DNA of 64,000 nt. Source: Kitasatospora cheerisanensis KCTC 2395. Lineage in GTDB: Bacteria; Actinomycetota; Actinomycetes; Streptomycetales; Streptomycetaceae. The notes beneath the pieces are model-generated. The model worked only from the letters and a program-made list of their open reading frames with translations, ran no database searches and had not been told where the DNA came from. The position numbers and the translations under genes were made by a program. The DNA lies in assembly GCF_000696185.1 (NCBI RefSeq), contig NZ_KK853997.1, positions 2,499,926 through 2,563,925 of the forward strand, read 5' to 3'. Below are positions 1 through 10,163 of this stretch, piece after piece; positions within the stretch are counted from its first letter, which is position 1; every line of letters starts with the position of its first letter.

Positions 1-1
1 C

Positions 2-145
2 AAGGCGCTTCGCCAGACCAAGCAGGCAGGCCTGTACGACGTGCGGCGACACATCAAGGCCCTCGTCGACGCCCAGGTCCTCAGCGACTTCAACGACCTG
101 CTCGCGACCTACCGCGACACCCTCACGTCGGAGGACGACGAATGA
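2..145 (+). CDS. jetB: JetB C-terminus (Wadjet, DUF4194 family), partial
   Basis: This is an open frame running from the window edge to a TGA at 143-145, giving 47 residues and ending TSEDDE. Its stop overlaps the start of the next gene (ATGA at 142-145), the tight coupling expected inside a jet operon. Identity rests mainly on position: in Wadjet systems the DUF4194 protein JetB (a MukE/kleisin-partner-like subunit) directly precedes the SMC-like JetC. The visible piece is helical and charged, which is consistent but not diagnostic. JetA would lie further left, outside the window. Confidence 0.72.
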   Translation, partial: KALRQTKQAGLYDVRRHIKALVDAQVLSDFNDLLATYRDTLTSEDDE

Positions 146-3100
146 GCATCACCGCACCTGGAACCTCTCTCGTCCCGCGACAGTCAGGTCCGGGTGACAG
201 CACCCTCGGCGTCGGCCCGGGCTTCAGGCTGGCCCGCCTGGAGGTGCTGAACTGGGGTACGTTCCACCGCAGCATCTGGGCCTTCGACGTCGACGGCCGC
301 AACGCGCTGCTGACCGGCGGTGTGGGGTCGGGTAAGTCCACGCTGGTCGACGCGATGACCACCCTGCTTCTCCCCGCCAACAAGATCGCTTACAACAAGG
401 CCGCCGGTGCTGAGTCGAAGGAGCGGAACCTGCGCTCCTACGTACTCGGCCACTACAAGAGCGAGCGCGTCGAGGCGACGAACAGCACCCGTCCGGTCGC
501 TCTCCGCAGTGCCTCCTCGCACAGCGTGATCCTGGGCGTGTTCACCAACTACACCCTCGGTGTCCACGTCACACTCGCCCAGGTGTTCTGGGTGCCCGAC
601 GTCAACACCGGCCAGCCGGACCGCTTCTACGTCACCGCCGACACCCCGATGTCCATCGGCGCGGACTTCATCGACTTCGGCACCGACATCAACGACCTGC
701 GCCAGCGGCTGCGACGCGGCGGCGCCACGATCCACAACACCTACCCGCCGTACGGAAAGACCCTGCGGCGCGGCCTCGGCATTCCCAGCGATCAGGCGCT
801 GGATCTGTTCCACCAGACGGTGTCGATGAAGGCCGTGGGGAGTCTCGACGAGTTCGTCCGCGAGCGGATGCTCGAGCCGTTCGACGCGCAGGCCGAGGTC
901 GACAAGATCGTCGCGCACTTCAACGCGCTGACGGCCAGCCATGACGAGGTCGTCCGGGCGAAGTCGATGATCGAGGCTCTCGGGCCGATCGTGGAAGCGT
1001 GCGACACCTGCGACGGAATCCAGCGCGAGATCGAGACGCTGCAGCGGCGCCGTGAAGCCCTACCAGTCTTCTTCGCCCAGCACCGCCACCACGTCCTAAG
1101 CCGGCGCGGCAGGGAGCTGGGGGCACGGTTCCGGGAGCTCACCGAACTCCAGGAGGGCCGCGAGACGCGGCTGGAGCAGCTCCGCGAGACCGCTGACATC
1201 CTGCGGCGCCGTATCGACGGTGCCGGCGGGGAGAAACTGGTGCGTTTGGACGCCAGGATCGAGGATCTCCGCCGCGAGCGTGACCGGCGCCGCGAGCGGG
1301 CGGCCGGGTACACGGGCTGGCTCGGCAAGGCCGGCCTGGATCCCGTCAGCGACGCGGTGTCCTTCTATGAGCGTTCCGGTCAGATCTCCGAGGTCCGCGC
1401 GCAGGTCACGCAGCAGGAACAACGTGCTCGCGACGAACTCGACGCCCTCGCCGTGGACCGCCATAACAACACCAAGGAATCCGACGAACTTCGCCGGGAG
1501 ATCACCAGCCTGCAGAGCCAGCGCTCCAGCATTCCCTCCCGTCTTCTGGAGCTGCGGCAGAACCTCGCGACCGCTGTGGATGTTTCCGTCGACGAACTGC
1601 CGTTCGCAGGAGAGCTCATCCAGGTTCGCGACGATGAAGCCGTGTGGGCAGGCGCCGCCGAACGCGTCCTGCGCAGCTTTGCGTTGTCCCTCCTCGTACC
1701 CGAAGCCCAGTACGAGCAGGCGTCGGCGTGGGTGAACGGCCGGCATCTTGGATTGCGCCTGGTGTACTTCAAGGTGCCCGCCCGCGCCGAGGCCGCCGAG
1801 CTGCCGCCGGACCGGGATCTACTTCTGGGCAAGCTCGAACTCAAGGACGACAGTTGGGCACGCGACTGGCTCGCAGCGCAGCTTCGGACCCGCGCCGACT
1901 ACGTGTGCGCTACCGACCTTGACGCCTTCACTCGCTCCACCCGCCCGGCGGTGACCCGGCAAGGCCTGGTCAAGAGCGGGGGCGGCCGACATGAAAAGAA
2001 CGACACGTCCCGTGTCGACGACCGGAGCTCCTGGGTGCTCGGCTGGTCCAACCAGGCCAAGCTGGATGCGCTTCTCGTAAAGGCGGCGCAGCTGACGAAG
2101 GAGAGCGCGTCCATCACGACGCGCACCCGGGCGCTCAAGCAGCAGCAGACGGACCGGGCCGGAATTGGCGAGGCTCTGACACTTCTCGCAAGCGTCGGCT
2201 CGTACAGCGAGCTCGACTGGCAGGAATCCTCCGGCGAGATTGAGAAGACCGATCTGCAGAAGAAGGCTCTTGCGGCCGAGGCTGGCCTGGACAAGCTCAC
2301 CGCTGATCTGGACGCGACCGACGCCGAGATCAAGCGCAGCCGCGCAGCCGCTGACAACGGCCGGGAGGAGCTCGGCGGTGTCCGGCACGACAGCGAGAAG
2401 GTGGAGTTCCAGCTCGCGGAGACTTCGGCGTTCCTGGAGCAGTCCGAGCTTGCCGCGGTGGCGGAGCACGAGCAGGCGCTGACGGCCTTCCTGCCGGCTT
2501 CCGCCCTGGGCGTGCACCACCTAGACCTGCTGCAGTCGGCCGAGACCCAGGCGTTCGCGAAGCTCAGCCGCGGGGTCGAGAGCCAGGGCAGGGCCCTCCA
2601 GAGTGCCACTGGCCAGGCCACCGTGAAGATGGCCGCGTTCCGCACCGACTTCCCGCAGTACGCAAAGGACCTGGACCACACCCTTGGCTCCGGGAAGGGT
2701 TACCGCGCGCTCCACGGTCAGCTGGTCAGCGATGACCTGCCCCGGTTCGAGGAGCAGTTCCGGCAGTACCTGCGCACCAACGTCATCCGCGACATCGCCT
2801 CCTTCCAGGCCCGCCTGCGCGCCCAGGAGCAGGAGATCGGCGAGCGCATCGGTGTCATCAACGGCTCGCTGGCGGCCATCGACTACAACCCAGGCCGGTA
2901 CGTTCGCCTCAACGCCATCCCCACCGCCAACGTCGAGATCCGTGACTTCCGGCGCGAACTGCTCGAATGCACCAGCGACGCTCTGGCCACCGAAACCGAC
3001 GGTGCCTACACCGAGGAGAAGTTCCTGCAGGTGAAGCGTCTCCTCGACCGGTTCAAGGGCCGCTCCGGGCAGAGCGACAAGGACGCCGAGTGGACCGCCC

Positions 3101-3567
3101 GTGTCACCGACGTCCGCCGCTGGTTCACCTTCTCCGCCAGCGAGTACAGCCGCGCCGACGACACCGAGTACGAGGTCTACTCAGACTCCGGGGGCAAGTC
3201 CGGCGGTCAGAAGGAGAAGCTCGCCTACACCATCCTGGCCGCCTCACTCGCTTACCAGTTCCGGATCGACCCCGAGGCCAAGAAAGCCAAGACGTTCCGC
3301 TTCGTCGTCATCGACGAAGCCTTTGGGCGCGGCGACGACGAGGCCGCCCACTTCGGCCTGGACCTCTTCCACCGCCTCGGGCTCCAGCTCCTCGTGGTCA
3401 CTCCGCTGCAGAAACTGCACGTCATCGAACCCCACGTCAGTAGCGTCGGGTACGTCTACAAGCCCGACAAGGTCCACTCCCACATGGCCACTCTCACCAT
3501 CCAAGAGTTCCGCGAGCGCCAGGCAGCAGCTCGTCAGCCGCTCCCTCACACCGAGGGCCGGTCGTGA
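142..3567 (+). CDS. jetC: JetC, SMC-like ATPase of Wadjet plasmid defence
   Basis: The protein has 1141 aa and SMC/MukB/SbcC architecture. An N-terminal Walker A (GGVGSGKST) has its lysine near residue 65. Long charged coiled-coil arms fill the middle around a hinge-like region (about 470-620). The ABC signature SGGKSGGQKEKLAYT lies near 1017-1031 and Walker B FVVIDEAFGRGDD near 1054, with Asp1058 and Glu1059. In the characterised Wadjet systems (JetABCD/MksBEFG/EptABCD), JetABC is a loop-extruding SMC complex that senses small circular DNA and presents it to the JetD nuclease. The gene overlaps jetB by 4 bp at the start and jetD by 4 bp at the end (GTGA), so jetBCD form one translationally coupled operon. 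The core ATPase motifs look intact. Confidence 0.93.
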   Translation: MSITAPGTSLVPRQSGPGDSTLGVGPGFRLARLEVLNWGTFHRSIWAFDVDGRNALLTGGVGSGKSTLVDAMTTLLLPANKIAYNKAAGAESKERNLRSYVLGHYKSERVEATNSTRPVALRSASSHSVILGVFTNYTLGVHVTLAQVFWVPDVNTGQPDRFYVTADTPMSIGADFIDFGTDINDLRQRLRRGGATIHNTYPPYGKTLRRGLGIPSDQALDLFHQTVSMKAVGSLDEFVRERMLEPFDAQAEVDKIVAHFNALTASHDEVVRAKSMIEALGPIVEACDTCDGIQREIETLQRRREALPVFFAQHRHHVLSRRGRELGARFRELTELQEGRETRLEQLRETADILRRRIDGAGGEKLVRLDARIEDLRRERDRRRERAAGYTGWLGKAGLDPVSDAVSFYERSGQISEVRAQVTQQEQRARDELDALAVDRHNNTKESDELRREITSLQSQRSSIPSRLLELRQNLATAVDVSVDELPFAGELIQVRDDEAVWAGAAERVLRSFALSLLVPEAQYEQASAWVNGRHLGLRLVYFKVPARAEAAELPPDRDLLLGKLELKDDSWARDWLAAQLRTRADYVCATDLDAFTRSTRPAVTRQGLVKSGGGRHEKNDTSRVDDRSSWVLGWSNQAKLDALLVKAAQLTKESASITTRTRALKQQQTDRAGIGEALTLLASVGSYSELDWQESSGEIEKTDLQKKALAAEAGLDKLTADLDATDAEIKRSRAAADNGREELGGVRHDSEKVEFQLAETSAFLEQSELAAVAEHEQALTAFLPASALGVHHLDLLQSAETQAFAKLSRGVESQGRALQSATGQATVKMAAFRTDFPQYAKDLDHTLGSGKGYRALHGQLVSDDLPRFEEQFRQYLRTNVIRDIASFQARLRAQEQEIGERIGVINGSLAAIDYNPGRYVRLNAIPTANVEIRDFRRELLECTSDALATETDGAYTEEKFLQVKRLLDRFKGRSGQSDKDAEWTARVTDVRRWFTFSASEYSRADDTEYEVYSDSGGKSGGQKEKLAYTILAASLAYQFRIDPEAKKAKTFRFVVIDEAFGRGDDEAAHFGLDLFHRLGLQLLVVTPLQKLHVIEPHVSSVGYVYKPDKVHSHMATLTIQEFRERQAAARQPLPHTEGRS

Positions 3568-4736
3568 CCCCATCCCAGTGGACCCGCCCCGATCAGGTCG
3601 TCGCGGCGCTGCGCCGCAAGTGGACCGCCGGCCAGTTCCTGACCGCGGCCGCGCAGCGCCTCCCCTTCGAGCCCATCAGCATCCCACTCAAGGGCCCAGC
3701 CGCGGCGGACGTCACACGGCACTACGGCCAGGCACTGGCGTGGTCAGAGTCCTGGGCAGCCGGCCGGCATCCCCACCTGCGGATCCAGACCAAGACCGTC
3801 GGAGGCCGTAACAACACCCCCGCGAACACCATCCCCGACCGCGCCTGGGTCGACACCCGCGAAGACCTCTGGGCGGTCCTCGACGTTAACGCACAGGTCG
3901 ACCTCTTCCACGCCCTCCACAGCGGCACTCTCCAGCAGGACCCGGACCTCGCCCAGTGGATGACCACTAACCCCATGAAGGCGCTCCAGGCCCACGCCCA
4001 ATGGCAGCAGCTCGTCGACACCGTGAGCTGGATCGGGAACCATGCCACTGGCCCGATCTACCTCCGGCAGGTCGACGTCCCCGGCGTCGACACCAAGTTC
4101 ATCGAGACCAACAAGGGCATCCTCGGTGAACTCCTCGACCACACCCTGCCAGCCGACCGCATCCACACCGGCGTCGCGAGAGGCGACTTCGCCGCACGCT
4201 ACGGCTTCCTCACCAAGCCGCCATACGTACGGCTGCGCTACCTCGGCAACCAGCCAGGCCCGTTCAGCGAAATCACCGTCCGCGCCAGCGAGCTCACCGC
4301 ACCGCCCTCAGGCGTTCACACCGTCTTCGTCCTCGAAAACGAAGTCACCTACCTGTCACTGCCCGATGTCCCCGGCGCGATCGCCATCCTCGGCTCCGGC
4401 TACGCCGCCGTCCTCCTGCGGTACCTGCCGTGGCTCGCCAACGTCGACCTCCGGTACTGGGGAGACATCGACACCCACGGCTTCGCCATCCTGAGCCAGG
4501 TCCGGCGCCACTTCCCTCACACCCGTTCGTTCCTCATGGACCGCAGTACCCTGCTGGACCACAAGGCGCACTGGGGCGAAGAGAAAACTCAGACGCCCGA
4601 GCAACCGGCTCACCTCACCCTCGACGAGGCTGAGGTGGAGCGGGATCTACGCCTGGGCACCTACAAACCGCACCTACGCCTGGAGCAGGAACGCATCCCC
4701 ATTCGGACAGTGTTGCGGGCTCTCGCTGGGTCGTGA
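3564..4736 (+). CDS. jetD: JetD, Toprim-type nuclease of Wadjet (DUF3322-DUF2220)
   Basis: The product is 390 aa, the usual JetD length. It begins at a GTG overlapping the jetC stop. The N-terminal half is DUF3322-like and the C-terminal half is DUF2220, a topoisomerase VI/Toprim fold. Expected metal-binding acidic residues are visible: Glu258/Glu260 in VLENEVTYL and the DxD of WGDIDTHGF (Asp301, Asp303). In known systems JetD cleaves plasmid DNA captured by JetABC. The operon ends here. The following 150 bp separate it from the convergent restriction-modification operon and contain no supportable gene. Confidence 0.93.
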   Translation: MTPSQWTRPDQVVAALRRKWTAGQFLTAAAQRLPFEPISIPLKGPAAADVTRHYGQALAWSESWAAGRHPHLRIQTKTVGGRNNTPANTIPDRAWVDTREDLWAVLDVNAQVDLFHALHSGTLQQDPDLAQWMTTNPMKALQAHAQWQQLVDTVSWIGNHATGPIYLRQVDVPGVDTKFIETNKGILGELLDHTLPADRIHTGVARGDFAARYGFLTKPPYVRLRYLGNQPGPFSEITVRASELTAPPSGVHTVFVLENEVTYLSLPDVPGAIAILGSGYAAVLLRYLPWLANVDLRYWGDIDTHGFAILSQVRRHFPHTRSFLMDRSTLLDHKAHWGEEKTQTPEQPAHLTLDEAEVERDLRLGTYKPHLRLEQERIPIRTVLRALAGS

Positions 4737-4886
4737 ACGTGATCCACTCTCGGCCTGGTGGACCCGCCTTGATGAGACCGACACGGCAGGCCACCGGGCC
4801 ACAATTGGCTCCACCCGGACCGGCCTGCCCTCAATGTGAACTAGCTGTCCGAGACATTGCCGTTCCGCTGGCTGGTTGGGCTAGCC

Positions 4887-5648
4887 CTAACTATCGGGTA
4901 GCCATAGGTGAGCGCCCACATCGGCGAGACGGGCGCGGCGAGCCTCATAGTCGGGCATGGCTCGCTCGACGACAGACCAAAAAGCGGCCGAATGGTCATG
5001 GTGCTGGAGATGTGCAAGCTCATGAACGAGCACGTAGTCAACCAAGGCAATCGGCAATTGCATCGTTGCCCAGTGGATATTCACGACGCCACGAGGAGAA
5101 CAGGATCCCCATCGGTAGCCGAGCCTACGGACCGTAAGCTCGGCTACCGGTACGCGGAGGCGCTGTGCCCACGGGGCAGCGCGTTCAGGCAACCAGGCTT
5201 GCCCATGGCTGCGATACCAGTCGATCAAATCGTCGGCAGCAAAGCTCCGCCGGTCACGCCGAACCTGAAACCGGCCATGCACCAACTGCACTGGCGCCGG
5301 CGCGGCTTCGACAAACCTGAGTCGGTAGCTCCGACCGAGGTACGTGAAACCCTCCCCAGTGGCGAATCTCTTCGCTGGCCGGTTGGCAACCGCGGCGGCC
5401 CGGTCCTCGAGCTTGGAGTAGATCCAACGACGGCGGCCCTTGACCAGCTCCGTCAGTTGGTCAGCGGCAAGGCCGGCTGGGACCGCCGCAGTGACGCGCG
5501 CGTCACGCTCGACGGTCAGTCGCACGCCCCGCCTCTCGGCGGAGACAACGACATTGATGTCAAGGCCGCCGATGTTCATCGGCCCTGACTCGAGCGGGGG
5601 TGTGTCACCCCTGCGGGCGGCAGCCCTACCGAGTGCGCTGGAGTTCAT
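4887..5648 (-). CDS. YgjP-like zinc metallopeptidase (DUF45/M48) attached to type I RM operon
   Basis: The product is up to 253 aa with the DUF45 fold. The zinc motif HELAH lies at residues 209-213, followed by the family HHDHSAAFW segment, and RRLGYRWGSCS precedes it, as in YgjP-like proteins. It is the last gene of the hsd operon. From the upstream ATG it overlaps the end of hsdR by 23 bp. A second ATG at 5579 (MNIGGLDINVV) would remove 23 residues and avoid overlap, and I cannot decide between them because neither has a strong ribosome site. YgjP-like proteases are often encoded beside type I restriction systems. A role in controlling or processing the restriction enzyme is inference. Confidence 0.85.
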   Translation of the reverse strand: MNSSALGRAAARRGDTPPLESGPMNIGGLDINVVVSAERRGVRLTVERDARVTAAVPAGLAADQLTELVKGRRRWIYSKLEDRAAAVANRPAKRFATGEGFTYLGRSYRLRFVEAAPAPVQLVHGRFQVRRDRRSFAADDLIDWYRSHGQAWLPERAAPWAQRLRVPVAELTVRRLGYRWGSCSPRGVVNIHWATMQLPIALVDYVLVHELAHLQHHDHSAAFWSVVERAMPDYEARRARLADVGAHLWLPDS

Positions 5649-8600
5649 GTCGACGGTGGCTCACGATCTCGAACAATTTGTCCGCAAGGTGCGCGGCGTG
5701 ATGAGACTCGCCAACCTCAGCAGTGACAAGGACACCGACAATGGCCTTCTGGAAATCGCTCCGCGCGACCTGGTTGTTCCAGAAGTTCTTCTTGCGGGTC
5801 CGGTCAAACGCGAGGCTCTCGATCTCCGTGACAACGCTGACGAAGTGGTCTCGGGTTGTATCCGGCACGATGCCATCAGTCAGGACCTCTTCCACAATGG
5901 CACCATACAGGGCCTGCTCCAGCTTGCTGAGCTTACCGAGAGTGGCGTCCTCACTGTTTGATCCATACTCGTGCACCTGGATGACCTCGTCCACGAGCGC
6001 CTGGAAGAGCAGAACTTGCTGCTCCCACTGTTCCGCATACTCCGCCAAGATCTGCTCCAGGCGTTCACGGAGCTTCCCGTACTCGGCGGGATCTTGGTTG
6101 AAGTAAACGTCGAGGTGATGGCGGATCGCGTGCTGCATCTCCGACGCCTGTGCCTTCGCCCCTGGCAGGGCCTGGACCTTCGGGGCGAAATCCTGTGCCG
6201 TGATCTCTGCCGGCGGTATCACCTGGGAGACGCCCAGCGCGATGACATGCCGGTCGATCAACTCGCGGACCTTCTCGCCGTACAGTGAGGGATCGAACTC
6301 CGCCATCTCCCGGTAGCGGGCCCTGGTCCACTTCGCTACCAGCGCGAAGAGTCGCACGTCCGCAAGGAACGGCTTGGCCTCGCTACGCGGCATCACCGTC
6401 TCCACTGCCATAAGGAACTTCCGGAGAGCGACCTCGAACTTGTCGCGCAGATCCTCATCAGCCAGGAGTTCCACGCATGCTTCGATCGAGAGCGGGTCGT
6501 CTGCGGGAGAGACTCCCCGGTCTGTGAAGAGCATCATGAGCCGGTTACGGCGCGGCTCCAACTTCGCGATCTCGACTGCGAAGTCGATGGGCTTACCCTC
6601 AGCGTCGTCGGCGCTGTACGCCTCCATCGCAGCCTGCAGATGCTTGGAGACCCCGGCATAGTCGACCACGAACCCACAGGCCTTGCGGTCGGCCACCCTG
6701 TTCACACGTGCCACCGCTTGGAGGAGCTCTGCCTCCTTGATCCGTCGGTCGAGGTACATCGCCTGCTCGATCGGAGCGTCGAATCCGGTCAGCAGCATCG
6801 TGCGCACGATAAGGAACGCGATCGGCTTGTCACTCTCAGAGGGACTCTCAGGGAAGGCCTTGCGGAATCGATCGATCGCAGCTTCCTGGCCTGCGCCATC
6901 CGTCCAAGTGGCGAGGTCCTCAGTGTCATTCTGACCCTCAGAGATCACAGGCACGAAGTCAATCGTCTTCAGCAGGTCCAGCTTGCGACGTGCCGCTACC
7001 TGCACGGCCTGGCGGCCCTTGAGCTCCTCCGGCGCCTTCTCAAGGAGTGCTTCCGAAAGCTTCTCCGCCTCAGCCACCAACTCCGCGCGAGCCGCGAGCA
7101 GGGCATCGCGATACCTGACTGCCACCCTCCGCGTGTGCGCAACCACTTGCGCCTTGAACCCGTTGGGCATCACTCCGGAGACATAGTGAGCCAGCATGTC
7201 TCGCGCCTTCTTGCGTACCAGGCTGTCTGCGGCCAGCACATCGCTGGTGGTCGCGTAGCGCTCCTGCAGCTGGTCGTACTCTTCGTCTGTGAGCTCCGGA
7301 AAGTACTGGGCGATCGCGTCTTCAAGATCTTCGGCCTCAGCGATAGCACCCTTGGCGATCCGGCCTTCGTAAACGATGGGGACGATCGCCCCGTCCTCCT
7401 CGGCTTCCTTCAGCCGGTACTTGTCGATGAACTGCCCGAAGATGTTGGTCGTGCGGTTCTTCTCCCGCATGATGATCGGCGTGCCAGTGAAACCGATCCG
7501 CGCCGCGTTCGGAAGTGACTCCATCAAGTTCTGGTGCAGCGCCGATCCCTGCGACCGGTGGGCCTCGTCCACCAGGATCAAGATCGACTCATCATCGTTG
7601 AGCAAGTCCCATCCAGGCGATCGATCATGCGCGAGAGTGTCCCCAGAAGCCTTCGCCTTGGCAGCGTCCACCTGCTTCTGGATCATCACGAAGACCATCC
7701 CAGGGCCCTTGCGGGAGAGCACCCCTGGTACGCCCTTGGAACGCTTGATCACATCGGGCTTCTCATCCGCCAGCTTCGCAGTCTCTGAGAGCTGCTTCTG
7801 CAGCTGCGTTCGATCAGTGATCAACACGACCTTGAAGTGACCAAGCCCAGGAGTGGACCGCATCTTACGCACCAGGAACACCATGGTCAGCGACTTCCCA
7901 GATCCCTGGGTGTGCCAGATGATCCCACCGCGCCTATCGCTATCGCCATCCTCGGCGAGAGTCTTGCCGCTGAGAAGACGCTCGACCGACTTGCACACGG
8001 CCCGGTACTGCTGGTAGCGGGGAGCGATCTTGACACGCCGGCTGCCACCGTTGTCCACGTCGACTTCCATGAACACCATGAAGTTCCGCGTGATGTCAAG
8101 CAATCGGTGGGGGTGCAGTACCCCGGCTGCGAGGACCTCCTGCTCCCTCAGCGCTGCCTCGCTCTTGCCCAGCATTGACGCAAGCTCTGACTTTGTGACC
8201 GGATAGGGGTCGCGCCAGACGGCATAGTGGCCAGGGCCAGAGGTGAACGTGCCCAGCAAAGCCTGATTCCCGCATGTCGCCACGGTGAGCTGCGCAGTGT
8301 GAAACAGTTTCTCATTGCCCTCGGGCATCACGGCGCCACGCTGATTAGAGTAGCGCCGCAACTGTTCGATCGCCTGGGCGGTCGACCCGCCATGGAACGT
8401 TGGCTTCTTGCACTCAATAACGACCAGCGGGATGCCGTTGACAAACAACACTATGTCCGGAACAACCGATTTCTTCCGGTTAGTGCCAGGCACGTAAAGC
8501 CGGAACTGTGAAATCGCAAGGAAGTCATTACGATTGGGGTCAGTGAAGTCAATAAACCTAACTCGTTGACCGCGGCCTCCTTCCCACCCCTCAATGCCGT

Positions 8601-8934
8601 CGACAACGGTTCCGTCCAACAGCACTTGAGTCGTCTCACTGTTCGCTTCAAGCAGTGAGGTCGCCCCAAGTCGGGTTAACGCGCCAATTGCCTGTCCGAT
8701 GCGCTCATCGTCCAGCCACTCGTTGCCCGCAGGGTCAAGGTTCAGCTTTCTCAGCTGCTTGCGCAGGATACCAAGGAGCAGGGGCTCAGAGAACGAGGAA
8801 CGAAGGGACGCATTCGGGTCCGTCGGCTCCATAGGCCCCGCCGGCCCTCCGCGCTGGTGCCGCCATCCCATCCCTTCAAGCTGCCCGATCAGCGGCGACT
8901 CGACCAGCACGAACTCGTATCCCGACTCCGACAT
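5626..8934 (-). CDS. hsdR: Type I restriction endonuclease R subunit
   Basis: HsdR translocates DNA and cuts unmodified DNA as part of the R2M2S complex. The 1102-aa protein is full length. The N-terminal PD-(D/E)xK nuclease is visible as PDIVLFVNG...VVIECKK (Asp160, Glu174, Lys176). The SF2 motor has Walker A HTQGSGKS (Lys347) and motif II LVDEAH (456-459). The helicase C-terminal part includes the LLTGFDAP and QAVARVNR segments. It lies 8 bp downstream of hsdS. Base composition is lower in GC than in the genes right of 13.5 kb, supporting horizontal acquisition with the rest of the operon. No disrupting change is seen, so the nuclease is probably active. Confidence 0.95.
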   Translation of the reverse strand: MSESGYEFVLVESPLIGQLEGMGWRHQRGGPAGPMEPTDPNASLRSSFSEPLLLGILRKQLRKLNLDPAGNEWLDDERIGQAIGALTRLGATSLLEANSETTQVLLDGTVVDGIEGWEGGRGQRVRFIDFTDPNRNDFLAISQFRLYVPGTNRKKSVVPDIVLFVNGIPLVVIECKKPTFHGGSTAQAIEQLRRYSNQRGAVMPEGNEKLFHTAQLTVATCGNQALLGTFTSGPGHYAVWRDPYPVTKSELASMLGKSEAALREQEVLAAGVLHPHRLLDITRNFMVFMEVDVDNGGSRRVKIAPRYQQYRAVCKSVERLLSGKTLAEDGDSDRRGGIIWHTQGSGKSLTMVFLVRKMRSTPGLGHFKVVLITDRTQLQKQLSETAKLADEKPDVIKRSKGVPGVLSRKGPGMVFVMIQKQVDAAKAKASGDTLAHDRSPGWDLLNDDESILILVDEAHRSQGSALHQNLMESLPNAARIGFTGTPIIMREKNRTTNIFGQFIDKYRLKEAEEDGAIVPIVYEGRIAKGAIAEAEDLEDAIAQYFPELTDEEYDQLQERYATTSDVLAADSLVRKKARDMLAHYVSGVMPNGFKAQVVAHTRRVAVRYRDALLAARAELVAEAEKLSEALLEKAPEELKGRQAVQVAARRKLDLLKTIDFVPVISEGQNDTEDLATWTDGAGQEAAIDRFRKAFPESPSESDKPIAFLIVRTMLLTGFDAPIEQAMYLDRRIKEAELLQAVARVNRVADRKACGFVVDYAGVSKHLQAAMEAYSADDAEGKPIDFAVEIAKLEPRRNRLMMLFTDRGVSPADDPLSIEACVELLADEDLRDKFEVALRKFLMAVETVMPRSEAKPFLADVRLFALVAKWTRARYREMAEFDPSLYGEKVRELIDRHVIALGVSQVIPPAEITAQDFAPKVQALPGAKAQASEMQHAIRHHLDVYFNQDPAEYGKLRERLEQILAEYAEQWEQQVLLFQALVDEVIQVHEYGSNSEDATLGKLSKLEQALYGAIVEEVLTDGIVPDTTRDHFVSVVTEIESLAFDRTRKKNFWNNQVARSDFQKAIVGVLVTAEVGESHHAAHLADKLFEIVSHRRHELQRTR

Positions 8935-8942
8935 AATTCCCC

Positions 8943-10163
8943 CTACTGGCAGGTCCCACCAGGCACGCGGACTCGCCCCACGAAAAGATCATCCATCAGG
9001 CCCTGCTTTATCCTACCGAGCTCCGCCAGGTGACGCTTCTCAACGTCAATCGAATCCTGCCATCCAATTAGCGATCGCTCCATCGCAATCTGCTCTTCTA
9101 GCGGCGGAGCGGAAAGCGGCAAGCTCCGCAATGTCTCAGATCGAATGGAGGACATAATTCCCCCTTGGACATCCTGACCGAGATGGTCCAGGACCCACGG
9201 CGCATAGTTGATCTGCATACACGCCAGCAGCGGCCGATAGCGCGCCGGATCGAGGCTAATCGTCCACGTGTGCTTCGACGACAGCGCTTGACCAATCCAC
9301 TCTGGAACCACGCAGCAGCGCCCAACCGTTCCCATGATTGTGATCATTAGGTCATTGGGGCGAACCTGATAGCGCCGGAGCTCACGAAACTTTTCAGCCG
9401 TTACGAACCTTGTGAAATCGCCAACAAACCGTTCGACCTGAACGTTGTCAATCCCCAAGAGTGGAGTTCCAGACTCCACCAGATCCTCTTTGAGTAGGGA
9501 GCTGCCAAACGGACCGCTGCGCATAGCCGGGTCCACATCGGCCAAGAGTTCGTTGATGCGCCGCACAGGCCAGCGTTCAGGGGAAAGAAGTTCAAGCATT
9601 GTGCTGATGCGCAGCTGCTCAAGTTTGGCAACTAGTTTGCGAGTCCCGGCGATTTGCCGGTCGATCGAGTCGATGATGTCCGCAATCCGCTGCTGCTCGA
9701 AGATCGACGGAACGCCAATTCGATAGTCCGCCACAAGCTTCGTTTCAAGTCGACCGGTCCCATGGCTGGCCTCATCGACCAGCTTCAAGATGTCCGGCTC
9801 GGCTGCTTTCACAGCCCATCCGAGGTAGCGCGGATCAATCCCTTCATGTGGAATCAGCGCTTTGCAGTCTTGACCGAATGCGACAGTCCTGCCTGTAACT
9901 CCGACTCGAAGTTCTGACTTGAGACTCATTCCACGTACAACGAAAATGGTCGTTCCCGGCGGTACTAGTCGAGTACCGCTGCGAGCGCCAAGCTCGGTCA
10001 ACCGCCGGGCTGAATCCTCGATATTGAAGTCCTTTAGGCTCGCTGCACTGATCCATGGGATACTTCCATCCCAGTAAGCTGGATCATCTGTTGAGGGGGT
10101 CCCTCCGGACATCCACTCGGCAACGTCGCCAAGCCGTCTTGTGGGCCATTCTTGCTCACGCAT
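8943..10163 (-). CDS. hsdS: Type I RM specificity subunit
   Basis: The product is 406 aa from the ATG at 10163, which overlaps the last codons of hsdM by 8 bp (ATGCGTGA). I prefer this start to an in-frame one 20 codons upstream because [21 protein letters not shown] is the usual HsdS N-terminus. Two target-recognition domains are seen: residues about 7-180, with [15 protein letters not shown], and about 210-390, with the second block opening [12 protein letters not shown]. Each is followed by a helical spacer ([17 protein letters not shown] and [17 protein letters not shown]). The recognition sequence cannot be read from the protein. This is the AT-richest, most atypical gene of the operon, as expected for the fast-evolving S subunit. 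Confidence 0.93.
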   Translation of the reverse strand: MREQEWPTRRLGDVAEWMSGGTPSTDDPAYWDGSIPWISAASLKDFNIEDSARRLTELGARSGTRLVPPGTTIFVVRGMSLKSELRVGVTGRTVAFGQDCKALIPHEGIDPRYLGWAVKAAEPDILKLVDEASHGTGRLETKLVADYRIGVPSIFEQQRIADIIDSIDRQIAGTRKLVAKLEQLRISTMLELLSPERWPVRRINELLADVDPAMRSGPFGSSLLKEDLVESGTPLLGIDNVQVERFVGDFTRFVTAEKFRELRRYQVRPNDLMITIMGTVGRCCVVPEWIGQALSSKHTWTISLDPARYRPLLACMQINYAPWVLDHLGQDVQGGIMSSIRSETLRSLPLSAPPLEEQIAMERSLIGWQDSIDVEKRHLAELGRIKQGLMDDLFVGRVRVPGGTCQ

